Shown: piece after piece, positions 17,261 through 26,082 of the stretch
How positions within the stretch are numbered: position 1 is the first letter of the stretch
Layout of the letters: each line of letters begins with the position of its first letter
Origin: Blastocatellia bacterium
GTDB taxonomy: Bacteria > Acidobacteriota > Blastocatellia > UBA7656
Assembly: GCA_035275065.1 (NCBI GenBank)
Contig: DATENM010000031.1
Location: forward strand, 62,001-126,000
DNA length: 64,000 bases
Reading direction: 5' to 3'
Translations under genes and position numbers: made by a program
The notes under the pieces: generated by a model
What the model saw: only the letters and a program-made list of their open reading frames with translations
Databases searched by the model: none
What the model was told of the DNA's origin: nothing

Positions 17261-17356
17261 GGAAAATGACGAATGAGAAATGATGAATGATGAATTACCG
17301 AAAGCTGCTGAACCGCAACGGGCGCAAGCTCCGGCAGTTTATCATTCATCATTTCC
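17261..17356. repeat. Heptamer-arm inverted repeat (family G)
   Basis: Arms made of GAATGAT/AATGATG units (about 17261-17297 and 17338-17356) lie between convergent genes. Both stop codons (TAA at 17260 and TAG at 17360) are within 5 bases of the element. Confidence 0.8.
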
Positions 17357-17359
17357 TAC

Positions 17360-18607
17360 CTACGGCTCGTCGGGCGCGAAGTATTGGTTGCGCCCGTGGA
17401 CGTAGTATTCCGGGTGGTTGCGCACGCTGATCTTGACATGGCGCGGCTTGCCGTCGCGCGCCGCGTTCGTCGGGTAATAACCGATGACGTATCGTTGGTT
17501 GATGTCTTTGAGAATCGTGGCGTAGATGCCTTCGGCCTGTTCGGGCCTTTCCAGGTACGCCATCCAGCCGCCGGTCATCATTGCCACGCGCCCCGCCGCC
17601 TTTTGCCCTTCGACAAACATATCCGTGTAGAGTTTGATCTTGTAAGCGTCGCGCGGATTGTCAGGATCGATGGACGCGTGCCACCACTTCTGCAACAGCT
17701 CGCCGCCGCGCTGATACAGCTGCGAGGGCGGCAGGCCGACCAGGCGCGCATTGGTCATGACGGAATAGATCGTGGCGCGCGATTTCTTAGCCGCGTCAAA
17801 GATGTCGCCGAGGCCATAATCTTCGGAAGCCAGGCCATTGCTGAAGAAGGCAAAGCGCTCGGCATCCGGCTGATCTCTGAACGACACCGCCTGATCGCCG
17901 TCGGTTTGAAAGATGATGATGGGCCGGCGCTGCTCGTCACTAATCAACTCGCGGAGCGCCGCAAACAGCGCCGTGAATTGCCAGCTATGACTGTGGCGGT
18001 TGGGGTCACTCGCGCGCTTCTCGACTTTGTCGAGCGCCGCCGCGAGCTTCGCTTTGTCATGGGTAAAGTCACACACCAGGTCTACGTCATCGGTGATGAT
18101 GGCCATCTCGTCGGCGGCATTCAATTGATTGATCAGCACCTGGGCGGCGCGGATGCTGGTTTCGATAAACGGGCGCTGGCTGCCGCTCCAATCGATCAGC
18201 AAGATGATCGAGCGCGGCATATCCACATCATCGCCGCGCGCCAAGGTCGCGACCAATTGCGGCTGGTCGTCTTCGCTGACGACGAAGTCATCTTTGCCGA
18301 GCCCTTCGATAACGCGTGTGTGATTGGCATCGGTGACCAGCACATCAAAGGTCACAAGCAGAGTCTTGAGCTTGACCGGCGTCTCGGCATCGTCTTTGGC
18401 TGCCGGCTTCTTGCCGTTTGCTTTTTCGGGCTTTTCGACGGCAGCCTGTTTCGCCTTATCCCACTTCAAGCGTTTGAGGCTGGAACCGAACTTCTCATGC
18501 TTGGCTTTCTGCTCATCGGCTTTCGAGGCGCGCGCAGGCCATACGGCGAGACAGAGGCTGAAGCCGATCACCAGGGCAAGGGCGCTGCGGCGAAAAATGA
18601 CTGGCAT
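17360..18607 (-). CDS. Secreted VWFA-related protein
   Basis: The 415-residue protein has a signal peptide (ALVIGFSLCLAVWPARA) and a Lys/Ala-rich linker. A short Ig-like strand region (VTFDVLVTDANHTRVIEGL) leads into a von Willebrand factor A domain (about 150-340) with the metal-ion-dependent adhesion motif DWSGS. The layout matches the VWFA-related family common in Acidobacteriota. Function is unknown; a role in envelope protein binding is a guess. The start ATG 18607 was chosen for the signal peptide; upstream is a 12-base-pair hairpin in the leader. Confidence 0.85.
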   Translation of the reverse strand: MPVIFRRSALALVIGFSLCLAVWPARASKADEQKAKHEKFGSSLKRLKWDKAKQAAVEKPEKANGKKPAAKDDAETPVKLKTLLVTFDVLVTDANHTRVIEGLGKDDFVVSEDDQPQLVATLARGDDVDMPRSIILLIDWSGSQRPFIETSIRAAQVLINQLNAADEMAIITDDVDLVCDFTHDKAKLAAALDKVEKRASDPNRHSHSWQFTALFAALRELISDEQRRPIIIFQTDGDQAVSFRDQPDAERFAFFSNGLASEDYGLGDIFDAAKKSRATIYSVMTNARLVGLPPSQLYQRGGELLQKWWHASIDPDNPRDAYKIKLYTDMFVEGQKAAGRVAMMTGGWMAYLERPEQAEGIYATILKDINQRYVIGYYPTNAARDGKPRHVKISVRNHPEYYVHGRNQYFAPDEP

Positions 18608-18637
18608 CGTGAACGACCTTGAGAATGAGAACTGGCC

Positions 18638-18666
18638 GTCGCCCGCGGCTTCAGGCCGCGGGCGAC
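18638..18666. repeat. 12-bp perfect hairpin in the VWA gene leader
   Basis: GTCGCCCGCGGC and its inverse complement (18638-18649, 18655-18666) surround a 5-base loop, 31 bases before the VWA start. A TATAAT-like element (18667-18672) adjoins it. It could be an attenuator or a small REP-like element. Confidence 0.5.
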
Positions 18667-18774
18667 TATAATATTGTATGCGCCGCGCGGCGCGCAGACA
18701 ATCCGCCATGTCGCGCCCTGCTACGGCGTGCTATGGTTAGCGCCTGAAGCTGGTTGTTGATCGCTGGAGGCGTT

Positions 18775-19104
18775 GTGAGAAGAAGACTGACAATCCCGGC
18801 TCTGGCGCTCGTGGCGCTTCTGCCGGCGGCTTGCAACCGCAAGCCCGAAAAGCTGGATGCGCCCGCCGCCGACAATCGCAATCTGGCCGCGACCGCCACC
18901 GCGCATCAACCGTGCGTGAATCTGAATCGAGCCAGCGCCGAAGAGCTGAGGCAACTGCCCGGCATCGGCGAAGTGATGAGCCGCCGCATCATCGAATACC
19001 GCGAGCATCATGGCCCATTTCGCCGTCCCGCCGAGATCATCATCATCGAAGGCTTCAGCGAGAAGAAGTACCGCGCCATCGCCGACCTCATCTGCGGGGA
19101 GTGA
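18775..19104 (+). CDS. Helix-hairpin-helix lipoprotein (ComEA-like domain)
   Basis: The 109-residue product has a lipoprotein signal (lipobox LPAACN), a short linker and a ComEA-type helix-hairpin-helix domain with NLNRASAEELRQLPGIGEVMS. This domain binds DNA non-specifically in competence proteins. The envelope location fits a ComEA-like DNA receptor, but no competence genes are nearby. GTG 18775 is preferred because GGAGG precedes it by 4 bases; an earlier ATG at 18754 lacks one. Its TGA stop is the first trinucleotide of a GTGACGA repeat unit. Confidence 0.8.
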   Translation: MRRRLTIPALALVALLPAACNRKPEKLDAPAADNRNLAATATAHQPCVNLNRASAEELRQLPGIGEVMSRRIIEYREHHGPFRRPAEIIIIEGFSEKKYRAIADLICGE

Positions 19105-19221
19105 CGAGTGACGAGTGACAAGTGACAAGAGCGTGTTGCTATTGCTGCAACGCTTTCCCACTCATCACTCATTACTCATCACTCGTCACTTCTTGTCACT
19201 TGTCACTCGTCACTTGTCACT
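19101..19221. repeat. Heptamer-arm inverted repeat, family B copy 2
   Basis: Left arm 19101-19129 has about four GTGACGA/GTGACAA units; right arm 19161-19221 has about eight. The element lies between two convergent genes, and the TGA of the left-hand gene is inside the first unit. Part of its loop (CTATTGCTGCAACGCTTT) resembles the loop at 6.7 kb. Confidence 0.85.
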
Positions 19222-19223
19222 GT

Positions 19224-20192
19224 TTACGATGGGCGGCGCACGACCCACAGCGTAATGATCGTCACCAGCAGGATGGCGATCATCGCCTCGGCCCAGAAGA
19301 AGGAGAGGTAATCGCTGTAAGTGCCGAGCGGCGGCACGCCCGGCTGGCTGTTGCGCATGGCCGGGAAGGCGAAGAGCATCGCCCCGTACAGGCTCATCGC
19401 GCCGAGTTCGATCTTACGCCCGCCGAGCCAGAAGCGCAGCATCATCACCGTCGCCACTGCCATCAGGCAGAGCATCAACACCATCACGAAGGTCGAGAAG
19501 AAGACCACCGTCTTAGAGCGCGAAATCTTCATCTCGATGCCGGTGTAGCCGACCTCGCTCTCTTTGTCTTTCTCGGCTTCGAGCTTGAGGCCGGGGATCG
19601 AGCCTTCGAACTCGACCGCCATCGGCACCGGCTCGTTGGTGTCATAGATGCTGGCTTTCTGCGGCGGCTTCGGCGTGGGGTGTTCTTCATCGCCGCTCTC
19701 AGCTTTGGGCTGCTCCGGCTTGGCTTCGGGCGCTGCCGGCGTCGTCATAATCATCGTCAATTCCGCCTCGTGTACGTCGAACGGATAATCGCTCGCCTGG
19801 CCATCGAGCGAGATCGTCACGTCCATCGGGTTCATGCGCTTGCCCTTTTCAAACTTGTGCTCCTGCTTGCCGGTGGCGCTGTTGAGGTAGAGCGTCAGGT
19901 CATGGGCCGGCGACAGCTCATCTTTGGCCATCTCGCCTTCGGGGTCGAAAGCCATGCGCACCGTCATGTCGCCTTTGATCGGATCAACGGCAATGACCTT
20001 GATGTCTACCTTGATGTAGTCGTTGTCGGCGGTCTGTTTGTCCGAGATGTGAAACGAGCGGTTGGCGCCCTCCTGACTATACCCGCGCAATACGGTTATA
20101 TAGGCGACGGCGAGTAAGAGGAGCGCGACGATGGCGATGATGATACCCACAATGTTGCGCTTGCTGGCGGGCTGCGCCTGAGCTGCTGACAT
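19224..20192 (-). CDS. DUF4436 membrane protein
   Basis: The 322-residue protein has an N-terminal membrane helix (about 14-36), a long exported beta-rich domain and three C-terminal membrane helices (about 232-320). A Pro/Glu-rich insert lies at about 150-180. The pattern, including YPFDVHEAELTM and IPGLKLE, matches DUF4436. No function is known for the family. The start has AAGGAGATC upstream. Confidence 0.8.
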   Translation of the reverse strand: MSAAQAQPASKRNIVGIIIAIVALLLLAVAYITVLRGYSQEGANRSFHISDKQTADNDYIKVDIKVIAVDPIKGDMTVRMAFDPEGEMAKDELSPAHDLTLYLNSATGKQEHKFEKGKRMNPMDVTISLDGQASDYPFDVHEAELTMIMTTPAAPEAKPEQPKAESGDEEHPTPKPPQKASIYDTNEPVPMAVEFEGSIPGLKLEAEKDKESEVGYTGIEMKISRSKTVVFFSTFVMVLMLCLMAVATVMMLRFWLGGRKIELGAMSLYGAMLFAFPAMRNSQPGVPPLGTYSDYLSFFWAEAMIAILLVTIITLWVVRRPS

Positions 20193-20329
20193 AGATTTGA
20201 TCTCCTTTGAGTTGGGGTGAGAGGCGAAAAAGCTTGACTGAGCGAAATCTTGACGTGCGAGTTATACAGAATGCGCGCCCGCTTGTCCAGGCTCGCAACT
20301 CAAGCGCGCGGCTCACCGGGCGCGGCTGA

Positions 20330-20358
20330 TTGATGGTTGGCCGGGCGTGCGGTAAATT
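20330..20358 (+). promoter_or_regulatory. Candidate sigma-70 promoter for the asparaginase operon
   Basis: TTGATG at 20330-20335 and TAAATT at 20353-20358 have a 17-base spacer, about 33 bases before the asparaginase ATG. Confidence 0.5.
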
Positions 20359-20391
20359 TAGAGTTCGCAGACCGACCGTGAAAGGCAGGCC

Positions 20392-21450
20392 ATGAGCAAC
20401 CCGCTTCCCGTGCTCGCCGAAGTCCGGCGCGGCCCCATCGTCGAATCGTGGCATCGCGGCGTCATCGTCATCGCGGATCCCGACGGCCATCTCGTTTTCA
20501 GCTATGGCGACGCCGACCTCGTCACCTCGACGCGCTCGACCATCAAGCCCATTCAGGCGTTGCCCATCATTCTGAGCGGCGCGGCGGATCATTACCAGTT
20601 GTCGCCGCGCGAGCTGGCCGTCGCCTGCGCCTCGCACGAAGGCGAAGCGATTCACACCGAAACCGCCGCGCACATGCTGGCGCGTGTTGGCTTGGACGAA
20701 TCGGCCCTGCGCTGCGGCGCGCACGCGCCGTATCACGCCGCGACCGCCCGCCAGCTTGAGCGCGACGGCCTGCCCTTCAATCAACTGCACAACAACTGTT
20801 CGGGCAAGCACGCAGGCATGCTGGTGACCGCCGTGCATCGCGGCCTTGAAACCGAAGACTATGTCGCGGCGACACATCCCGTGCAGCTCGACATCGTCGA
20901 GGCACTGGCGCGGCTCGGCGATCTGCAAGCGCCCTTGCCGACGGCGATTGACGGATGCAGTGCGCCGACCTTCGGCGTGCCTTTGCGCGGGCTTGCGGTC
21001 GCCGCCGCGCGACTCGCCAACGCCTGTTGCGACGGGGCGGCGCAGGTCGCGCTTGACCCTGAGACGGCGGCCGCCGCGCGCCGCCTGGTCAACGCTATGG
21101 TCGCCTATCCCGAAATGATCGGCGGCACCGAGGGACGCTTCGACACAGACCTGATGCGGGCGGCGCGCGGCAAGCTGATGGCCAAGGTCGGAGCCGAAGC
21201 CGTCTATTCGGTCAGCGTCCTGCCGTCGGAAAAATATCCGCGCGGGCTCGGCCTCGCCTTCAAGATGGAAGACGGCTCGTATCGCGGCCTCGGCCCTACG
21301 GTCGTCGAAACGCTCAGGCAGATCGGCGTGCTTGACGAGACCGAAACCATGCAGTTAACCACTTACCATCGCCCGGTGATTGAAAACCGGCGCGGCCTGC
21401 ACGTCGGCGAAGTGCGGGCGATCTTCGATCTCAGGTTGAATCAACAATGA
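20392..21450 (+). CDS. Asparaginase II family amidohydrolase
   Basis: The 352-residue protein matches the Rhizobium-type L-asparaginase II family, which hydrolyses asparagine to aspartate and ammonia. Diagnostic stretches include PVLAEVRRGPIVESWHRG, STRSTIKPIQALPI, CASHEGEAIHTETA, NNCSGKHAGML and GCSAPTFGVPL. There is no signal peptide. It overlaps the next gene by 4 bases (ATGA), so the two proteins are probably made together. A promoter candidate is just upstream. Confidence 0.9.
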   Translation: MSNPLPVLAEVRRGPIVESWHRGVIVIADPDGHLVFSYGDADLVTSTRSTIKPIQALPIILSGAADHYQLSPRELAVACASHEGEAIHTETAAHMLARVGLDESALRCGAHAPYHAATARQLERDGLPFNQLHNNCSGKHAGMLVTAVHRGLETEDYVAATHPVQLDIVEALARLGDLQAPLPTAIDGCSAPTFGVPLRGLAVAAARLANACCDGAAQVALDPETAAAARRLVNAMVAYPEMIGGTEGRFDTDLMRAARGKLMAKVGAEAVYSVSVLPSEKYPRGLGLAFKMEDGSYRGLGPTVVETLRQIGVLDETETMQLTTYHRPVIENRRGLHVGEVRAIFDLRLNQQ

Positions 21451-22571
21451 ACGACGCGATCCGCGCTCTCTTTCCGGTAACTGAAAAATACGTCTATCTG
21501 AACCACGCCGCCGTCTCGCCCCTGTCAACGCGAGTGCGCGACGCAATGAATCAACTGATTGACGACGTGACGCTGAATGGCTCGGTGAATTACGCCGGCT
21601 GGTTGGAGGCGTATGAGCAGGCGCGGGCCTCGGCGGCGCGGCTGGTCAACGCTCGTCCGTTAGAGATCGCTTTTATGCGCAACACCTCTGACGCCATCTC
21701 GGCGGTCGCCAACGGGCTGGCGTGGCGGGCCGGCGACAACATCGTCACTAACAACGTCGAGTTCCCCGCGAACGTCTACCCGTGGATGCGCATCGCCGAG
21801 CGTCATGGCGTCACGATCAAGAAGGCCGCTGAGCGCGACGGGCGCATTGACACGGACGAGTTGCTGGCGCTCGTGGACGAGCGCACACGCGTCGTGACGA
21901 TGAGCTGGGTGCAGTTTGCAAGCGGCTTACGCGCCGACATTCAACGTATCGGGCGCTTTTGCCGCGAGCGCGGCGTGCTCTTTTTCATAGACGTGATTCA
22001 AGGACTCGGCGGCTTGCGGCTCGACATCGAGCGCGATCACGTAGATGCGTTCGCGGCTGACGCTCACAAATATCTGCTCGGCCCCGAAGGCGTCGCGGTG
22101 ATGTATATCTCTGAGCGCGTGCTGGAGCAGGTCGAGCCTACGGTGGTCGGCTGGACATCGGTGAAGCACTGGGAAGATTACCTCGATTACCGCCTGGATT
22201 ACCGCGAAGGCGCGTTGCGCTTCGAGTGCGGCACGCTGAACACGGCGGGCGTCTATGGCATCGGCGCGGCCATTGATCTGTTCTTAGAAGTCGGCCCCGC
22301 TGCCATAGAAGCGCACCTGCTCGGCTTGAACGATTATCTGGCCGAGCAGTTGAGTGGCAAAGGTTACCACGTCGTCAGCTCGCGGCGTCCGGGCGAAACT
22401 TCGGGCATCGTCTGCTGCACGCACCCGCGCTACGCGCCGTCGCAGTTGTATCACCACCTGCTAGAGCGCCACATCGTCACGGCGCCGCGTGTCGGGCGGC
22501 TGCGCCTGTCGCCGCACTTTTACAACACCCGCGACGACATTGATGCGCTGATCGCGGCGCTGCCGGAATAA
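21447..22571 (+). CDS. Aminotransferase class V-fold PLP enzyme
   Basis: The 374-residue protein belongs to the NifS/isopenicillin-N-epimerase-like fold-type I PLP enzymes. The Schiff-base lysine is in ADAHKYLLGPEGVAV; the PLP-phosphate site motif LNHAAVSPL is near the N-terminus; IDVIQGLGGLRLD carries the PLP-binding Asp region. The substrate cannot be decided; cysteine desulfurase activity is less likely because I do not see a typical mobile cysteine loop. Coupled to the asparaginase gene. Confidence 0.85.
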   Translation: MNDAIRALFPVTEKYVYLNHAAVSPLSTRVRDAMNQLIDDVTLNGSVNYAGWLEAYEQARASAARLVNARPLEIAFMRNTSDAISAVANGLAWRAGDNIVTNNVEFPANVYPWMRIAERHGVTIKKAAERDGRIDTDELLALVDERTRVVTMSWVQFASGLRADIQRIGRFCRERGVLFFIDVIQGLGGLRLDIERDHVDAFAADAHKYLLGPEGVAVMYISERVLEQVEPTVVGWTSVKHWEDYLDYRLDYREGALRFECGTLNTAGVYGIGAAIDLFLEVGPAAIEAHLLGLNDYLAEQLSGKGYHVVSSRRPGETSGIVCCTHPRYAPSQLYHHLLERHIVTAPRVGRLRLSPHFYNTRDDIDALIAALPE

Positions 22572-22595
22572 ACCAGAATTAAGGAGAAAGGTCGG

Positions 22596-24677
22596 ATGAG
22601 AAGATGGCTTCTTGCCGTATTGCTGCTCACCTGTTCGCTTTCCGCGAATGTCGCTCTGGCAGAGGGTCAAGCGCCGCAGCGGCGCACGGTTGCGGTTGAC
22701 CACGGCGCGCAAGACCCGGCGGTGTCGCCCGATGGCGCGCAACTGGCGGTTTCTATTCTCGGCAAAATCTGGCTGCTGCCCATCGGCGGCGGCGACGCCC
22801 AACAACTCAGCGAAGGCTTCGGCTGGGACACTCACCCCGCCTGGTCGCCTGATGGGCAGTTCGTCGCCTACGCTCACCAGTTGCCGAGCGGCACCGATTT
22901 GATTGTAAGGAATCTTACTACCGGCAACTCGACCGCCATTTATCACTCGGAGTCCGAGATCGGCCAGATCGCCTACCATCCAAAAGGCGGCGAAGTCTTC
23001 TTCATCGTCGAGCGCTCGCAATACGACGCGCACCTGTTCCGCATCGCGCCCGGCGGCGAAGCCAAGCAATTAACCCACGGCGAGAACTGGCACGAGTGGT
23101 CGTTCGCGCTCTCGCCCGACGCCCGCGAGGTCTTTCTCGATTCGGGCCATTATGGCGGCAGCGACCTTTATCGCATCCAGCTCGATTCGATGCAGATGAC
23201 GCGGCTGACGCGCACGCCTGTGCATGAGCACGACGTCGCGTGGAGCCGCGACGGCAAATCGTGGGCCTTCATTCAGACAGACAACGGCGTTGACCGCGTG
23301 ATGGTGCAGCCGTCAGGCAGCAGCGCCGCCCGCGCCGTCTATTCGAGCGCTTACGATCAGAAGCAGATGACGCTGCTGCCCGACGGTCAAACGGCGGTGC
23401 TGTGCGCGGCGAGAAAGCTCTATCGCTTGAACCTGGGGTCGGGAGCCATCGCGCCCATCGCTTTTACGGCGCGCTTCGTTGTGCCGCAACAGGCCCGCGC
23501 CGATCTGGTCATCACCAATGCGCGCCTGCTCGATCCGGGCACGGGCCGCGCTTTGCCGAGCGCCTCCGTCGTCATCCGCGACGGGCGCATCAGCGAAGTT
23601 CACGCCGGCCAGGAGGCCGCCGGCTTGCCCGCGGGCGTGCCGGTGCTGGACGCCGCGGGCAAGACCCTGATGCCCGGCCTGATGGACAACCACTATCACT
23701 ATTGGAGCGCCTTTGACGGTGGCTCGCTGGTCGCGCGCGGCGTCACAGAGATACGCGATCCGGGCGTCGCCATCTCGATGAGCATGAACTTCAAGGAAGC
23801 CATCGCGCTTGGCCTGCTCGAAGGGCCGGACATCTACACCTGCGGGCCGTTGATTGATGGGCTGGATGGCTATCACCCTTATGTTGATGTTGAATTGACG
23901 CGCCCCGAAGCTGCCGCGCCGCTCGTCCGCGCCTTGAAAGCGCAGGGCGTGGACGCGCTCAAGGTCTACTTCATGCTCGACCCCGAAGTGCTGCGCGCCG
24001 TCGTCAAAGAGGCGCGGCGCGAGGGCCTGCCGGTGACCGGCCACATCGGCGTGCGCACGGGCTGGCGCGAGGCGATGGATGCAGGCATCAGCGGCTTTAG
24101 TCACATTCGCCTCTGGCGCGATATGCTGCCGCTTGAGCGCCAGCCGCAGGGCGACAACGAAAGCCTCGATGCCAGCAAGAACTTAATCGCCCGCATGCAA
24201 GCCAACTGGAGCGACATCGACCCGGACGGGCCGGCCACCGGCGAGATCATCAAGCTGATGCTCCAGCACCACGTCGGCTTCGACCCGACGCTGGTCATCC
24301 AGCGCATCCCGGAAGCCGACCGCCGCCGCTATGGCATCGAGCAGTTCGCCATCGTCAAAGACAGTTACCGGCGCATGGCGCGCTTCGTCGCCCGCGCCGA
24401 ACGGATGGGCGTGCTGCTGCTGGCCGGCACCGATAACGAGAACCTTTTTGATGAGCTTGACGCCTACGCCGCCGCCGGTGTGCCGAACCTGGCAATCTTG
24501 AAAGCGGCAACCGTCAACGGCGCAACGTGGCTCGGCAAACAGAGCGACTTCGGCACGATTGAGGCGGGCAAGCGCGCCAATCTCATTCTTGTTGATGGCG
24601 ACCCGCTGAAAGATGTGAAAGAGCTGCGCCGCATCAGCGTCGTCATCAAGAACGGCCGCATCGTCTTCAGAAAGTAA
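22596..24677 (+). CDS. Secreted TolB-like/amidohydrolase fusion
   Basis: The 693-residue protein has a signal peptide (LLTCSLSANVALA). An N-terminal six-bladed TolB/PD40-type propeller (about 35-290) has repeated SPDGxxLA-type motifs. A C-terminal amidohydrolase domain (about 300-690) has the metal-binding HYH in DNHYHYWSAF, VTGHIGV, FSHIRLW and the terminal AGTDNEN aspartate. This fusion resembles acidobacterial imidazolonepropionase-like hydrolases acting outside the cytosol. The substrate is unknown. The start has AAGGAG at good spacing. Confidence 0.88.
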   Translation: MRRWLLAVLLLTCSLSANVALAEGQAPQRRTVAVDHGAQDPAVSPDGAQLAVSILGKIWLLPIGGGDAQQLSEGFGWDTHPAWSPDGQFVAYAHQLPSGTDLIVRNLTTGNSTAIYHSESEIGQIAYHPKGGEVFFIVERSQYDAHLFRIAPGGEAKQLTHGENWHEWSFALSPDAREVFLDSGHYGGSDLYRIQLDSMQMTRLTRTPVHEHDVAWSRDGKSWAFIQTDNGVDRVMVQPSGSSAARAVYSSAYDQKQMTLLPDGQTAVLCAARKLYRLNLGSGAIAPIAFTARFVVPQQARADLVITNARLLDPGTGRALPSASVVIRDGRISEVHAGQEAAGLPAGVPVLDAAGKTLMPGLMDNHYHYWSAFDGGSLVARGVTEIRDPGVAISMSMNFKEAIALGLLEGPDIYTCGPLIDGLDGYHPYVDVELTRPEAAAPLVRALKAQGVDALKVYFMLDPEVLRAVVKEARREGLPVTGHIGVRTGWREAMDAGISGFSHIRLWRDMLPLERQPQGDNESLDASKNLIARMQANWSDIDPDGPATGEIIKLMLQHHVGFDPTLVIQRIPEADRRRYGIEQFAIVKDSYRRMARFVARAERMGVLLLAGTDNENLFDELDAYAAAGVPNLAILKAATVNGATWLGKQSDFGTIEAGKRANLILVDGDPLKDVKELRRISVVIKNGRIVFRK

Positions 24678-24680
24678 AGC

Positions 24681-24760
24681 CGGACTTGAACCGCCAAGAC
24701 GCCAAGGACGCCAAGAGAACACAGAGCTTTTCTTGGCGTCCTTGGCGTCTTGGCGGTTCA
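24681..24760. repeat. Nonamer-arm inverted repeat, family D copy 1
   Basis: Arms 24686-24718 and 24730-24760 use a 9-base unit (GACGCCAAG). The whole 80 bases match the copy at 39367-39446 at 77 of 80 positions, in the same orientation, including the loop. It starts 4 bases after the amidohydrolase stop. Confidence 0.9.
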
Positions 24761-24821
24761 TCTTTACGCCGCCGGCTGTTAGAATCTTCGCGCTCAAGAA
24801 CGTTCACGGAGGTCAGGGGAT

Positions 24822-25397
24822 TTGTTCAAGGTCGCACTGGTAGGCACACACGGCGTCGGCAAAACGACGGTGGCGTATGAGCTGGGCGGCGCCATCAAAC
24901 GACGGGGCCGCACCGTCGAGCTGATTACGGAAATCGCCCGCGAATGTCCGTTCGCGCTCAACGATCAGGCGAGCCGCGAGGCGCATCAATGGATCATCGC
25001 CCGCCAGGTACAGCTCGAAATTGAAAAACGCCCGCGCGCCGAAGTCTTGATCTGCGACCGCTCGGTGCTGGACAACTTCGCCTACTATGCGCGGCTCTAT
25101 GGCACCGCCGGCGAGCAGGCCGAAGCGCTGCTCGGCTACTGTCGCGCCTGGACCAGCACCTATGATCTGCTGGTGCGGCTGCCGGTGATGGCGCCGCTTA
25201 CGGACGACGGCTTCCGCTCGACCGACGTGGCGTTTCAACATGAGATCGAGCACTGGTGCGACGAGTTATTCGAGGGGCGTTACGACGAGCAGAGCCGTCC
25301 CACCTACATCCGTCACCTGCTGGCCGCAAGCGACATCGCCGGCTATATCCTGGCCTGTTGCGCCGAGCGCGCGCCGCAGGCAATGCGGATGAAATAA
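24822..25397 (+). CDS. P-loop nucleotide kinase-like ATPase
   Basis: The 191-residue protein starts with a Walker A motif (GTHGVGKTT) and has a DRSVLDNFAYYA stretch typical of the NadR-like/AAA_28 nucleoside kinase group. Walker B-like VLICDRS follows a central region. The start appears to be TTG 24822, with AGGGGA upstream; the Walker A motif is right at the N-terminus, so a later start is impossible. Function is inferred only to the level of an ATP-dependent kinase. Confidence 0.8.
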   Translation: MFKVALVGTHGVGKTTVAYELGGAIKRRGRTVELITEIARECPFALNDQASREAHQWIIARQVQLEIEKRPRAEVLICDRSVLDNFAYYARLYGTAGEQAEALLGYCRAWTSTYDLLVRLPVMAPLTDDGFRSTDVAFQHEIEHWCDELFEGRYDEQSRPTYIRHLLAASDIAGYILACCAERAPQAMRMK

Positions 25398-25433
25398 CTT
25401 TCGCTTGAGCTTCTATCATCAGGGGGAATTCGC

Positions 25434-25859
25434 ATGACGGTAACACGCCGCGCACTGCTGGTATTCGCCGCTCTCATCCTGTCGGCTCTCGCCGCTTGCT
25501 CGCCGGCCTCGAACCAGAACGCCGCGCCCGGCAACACCAACGCCGCGAGGCCCACGGCCAACACCAACACCGCCAATCTGAACGCAGCCAACACCAACGC
25601 GGCGGCGAAATCGAAGCCCGGCACCGGCAGCCTCGAAATCGCTTCGACGCCGCCGAGCGCCGGCATCACGATCATCCCGACCACCGAAGACAGCGCCGGC
25701 ACGCCGCAAGCCTATGGCGCGACGCCGGCAACGATCAACGACCTGACGCCGGGCAAATACACCGTCAACCTGAACAAGCCCGGCTATAAGAATTTTCAGA
25801 AGGAAGTCACGGTCAAGGCCGGCGCGACAGTCACCGTCAACGCCGCGCTCAGGAAGTAA
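25434..25859 (+). CDS. PEGA-domain lipoprotein
   Basis: The 141-residue product has a lipoprotein signal (lipobox LAACS), an Asn/Thr/Ala-rich linker of about 45 residues and a C-terminal PEGA domain (about 65-140) with LEIASTPPSAGITI and GKYTVNLNKPGYKNFQ. PEGA domains are surface-exposed beta modules. The linker is rich in the same Asn-Thr repeats as the lipoprotein at 13290. Confidence 0.85.
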   Translation: MTVTRRALLVFAALILSALAACSPASNQNAAPGNTNAARPTANTNTANLNAANTNAAAKSKPGTGSLEIASTPPSAGITIIPTTEDSAGTPQAYGATPATINDLTPGKYTVNLNKPGYKNFQKEVTVKAGATVTVNAALRK

Positions 25860-25902
25860 TGGCCGAGTGTGCCGTGCCGAGCGAAAGTAATCCAACAAAC
25901 AA

Positions 25903-25931
25903 TTGACAAGCCCGATGGGCGCTGCTATTGT
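25903..25931 (+). promoter_or_regulatory. Strong sigma-70 promoter before the EXORDIUM-like gene
   Basis: TTGACA at 25903-25908 and TATTGT at 25926-25931 with a 17-base spacer. The predicted leader is about 145 bases and includes an inverted-repeat-rich stretch with CGGCAGGC. Confidence 0.65.
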
Positions 25932-26082
25932 AGGCGGGCCTCCGGCAGGCTCTCCGCATTCTTCCCCTCAGGAAGAACGCGAGCCCCGGCAGGCAGCCGG
26001 TTGTACAATTGGTGGGAATCTCAAGTACAAGCAAGCAGGCTTGTATACCGCAAACCAAATTCAAAGTCTAAAGGAGCTAATG

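Noticed and set aside
17384..18622. A 412-codon frame opposite the VWA gene
   Set aside because: The VWA protein has a signal peptide and DWSGS motif; the reverse frame has no recognisable features.
24686..24760. Short reading frames translating as NRQDAKDAK-type peptides
   Set aside because: They come from the repeat element itself and occur in both copies; no ribosome site. Treated as repeat, not gene.
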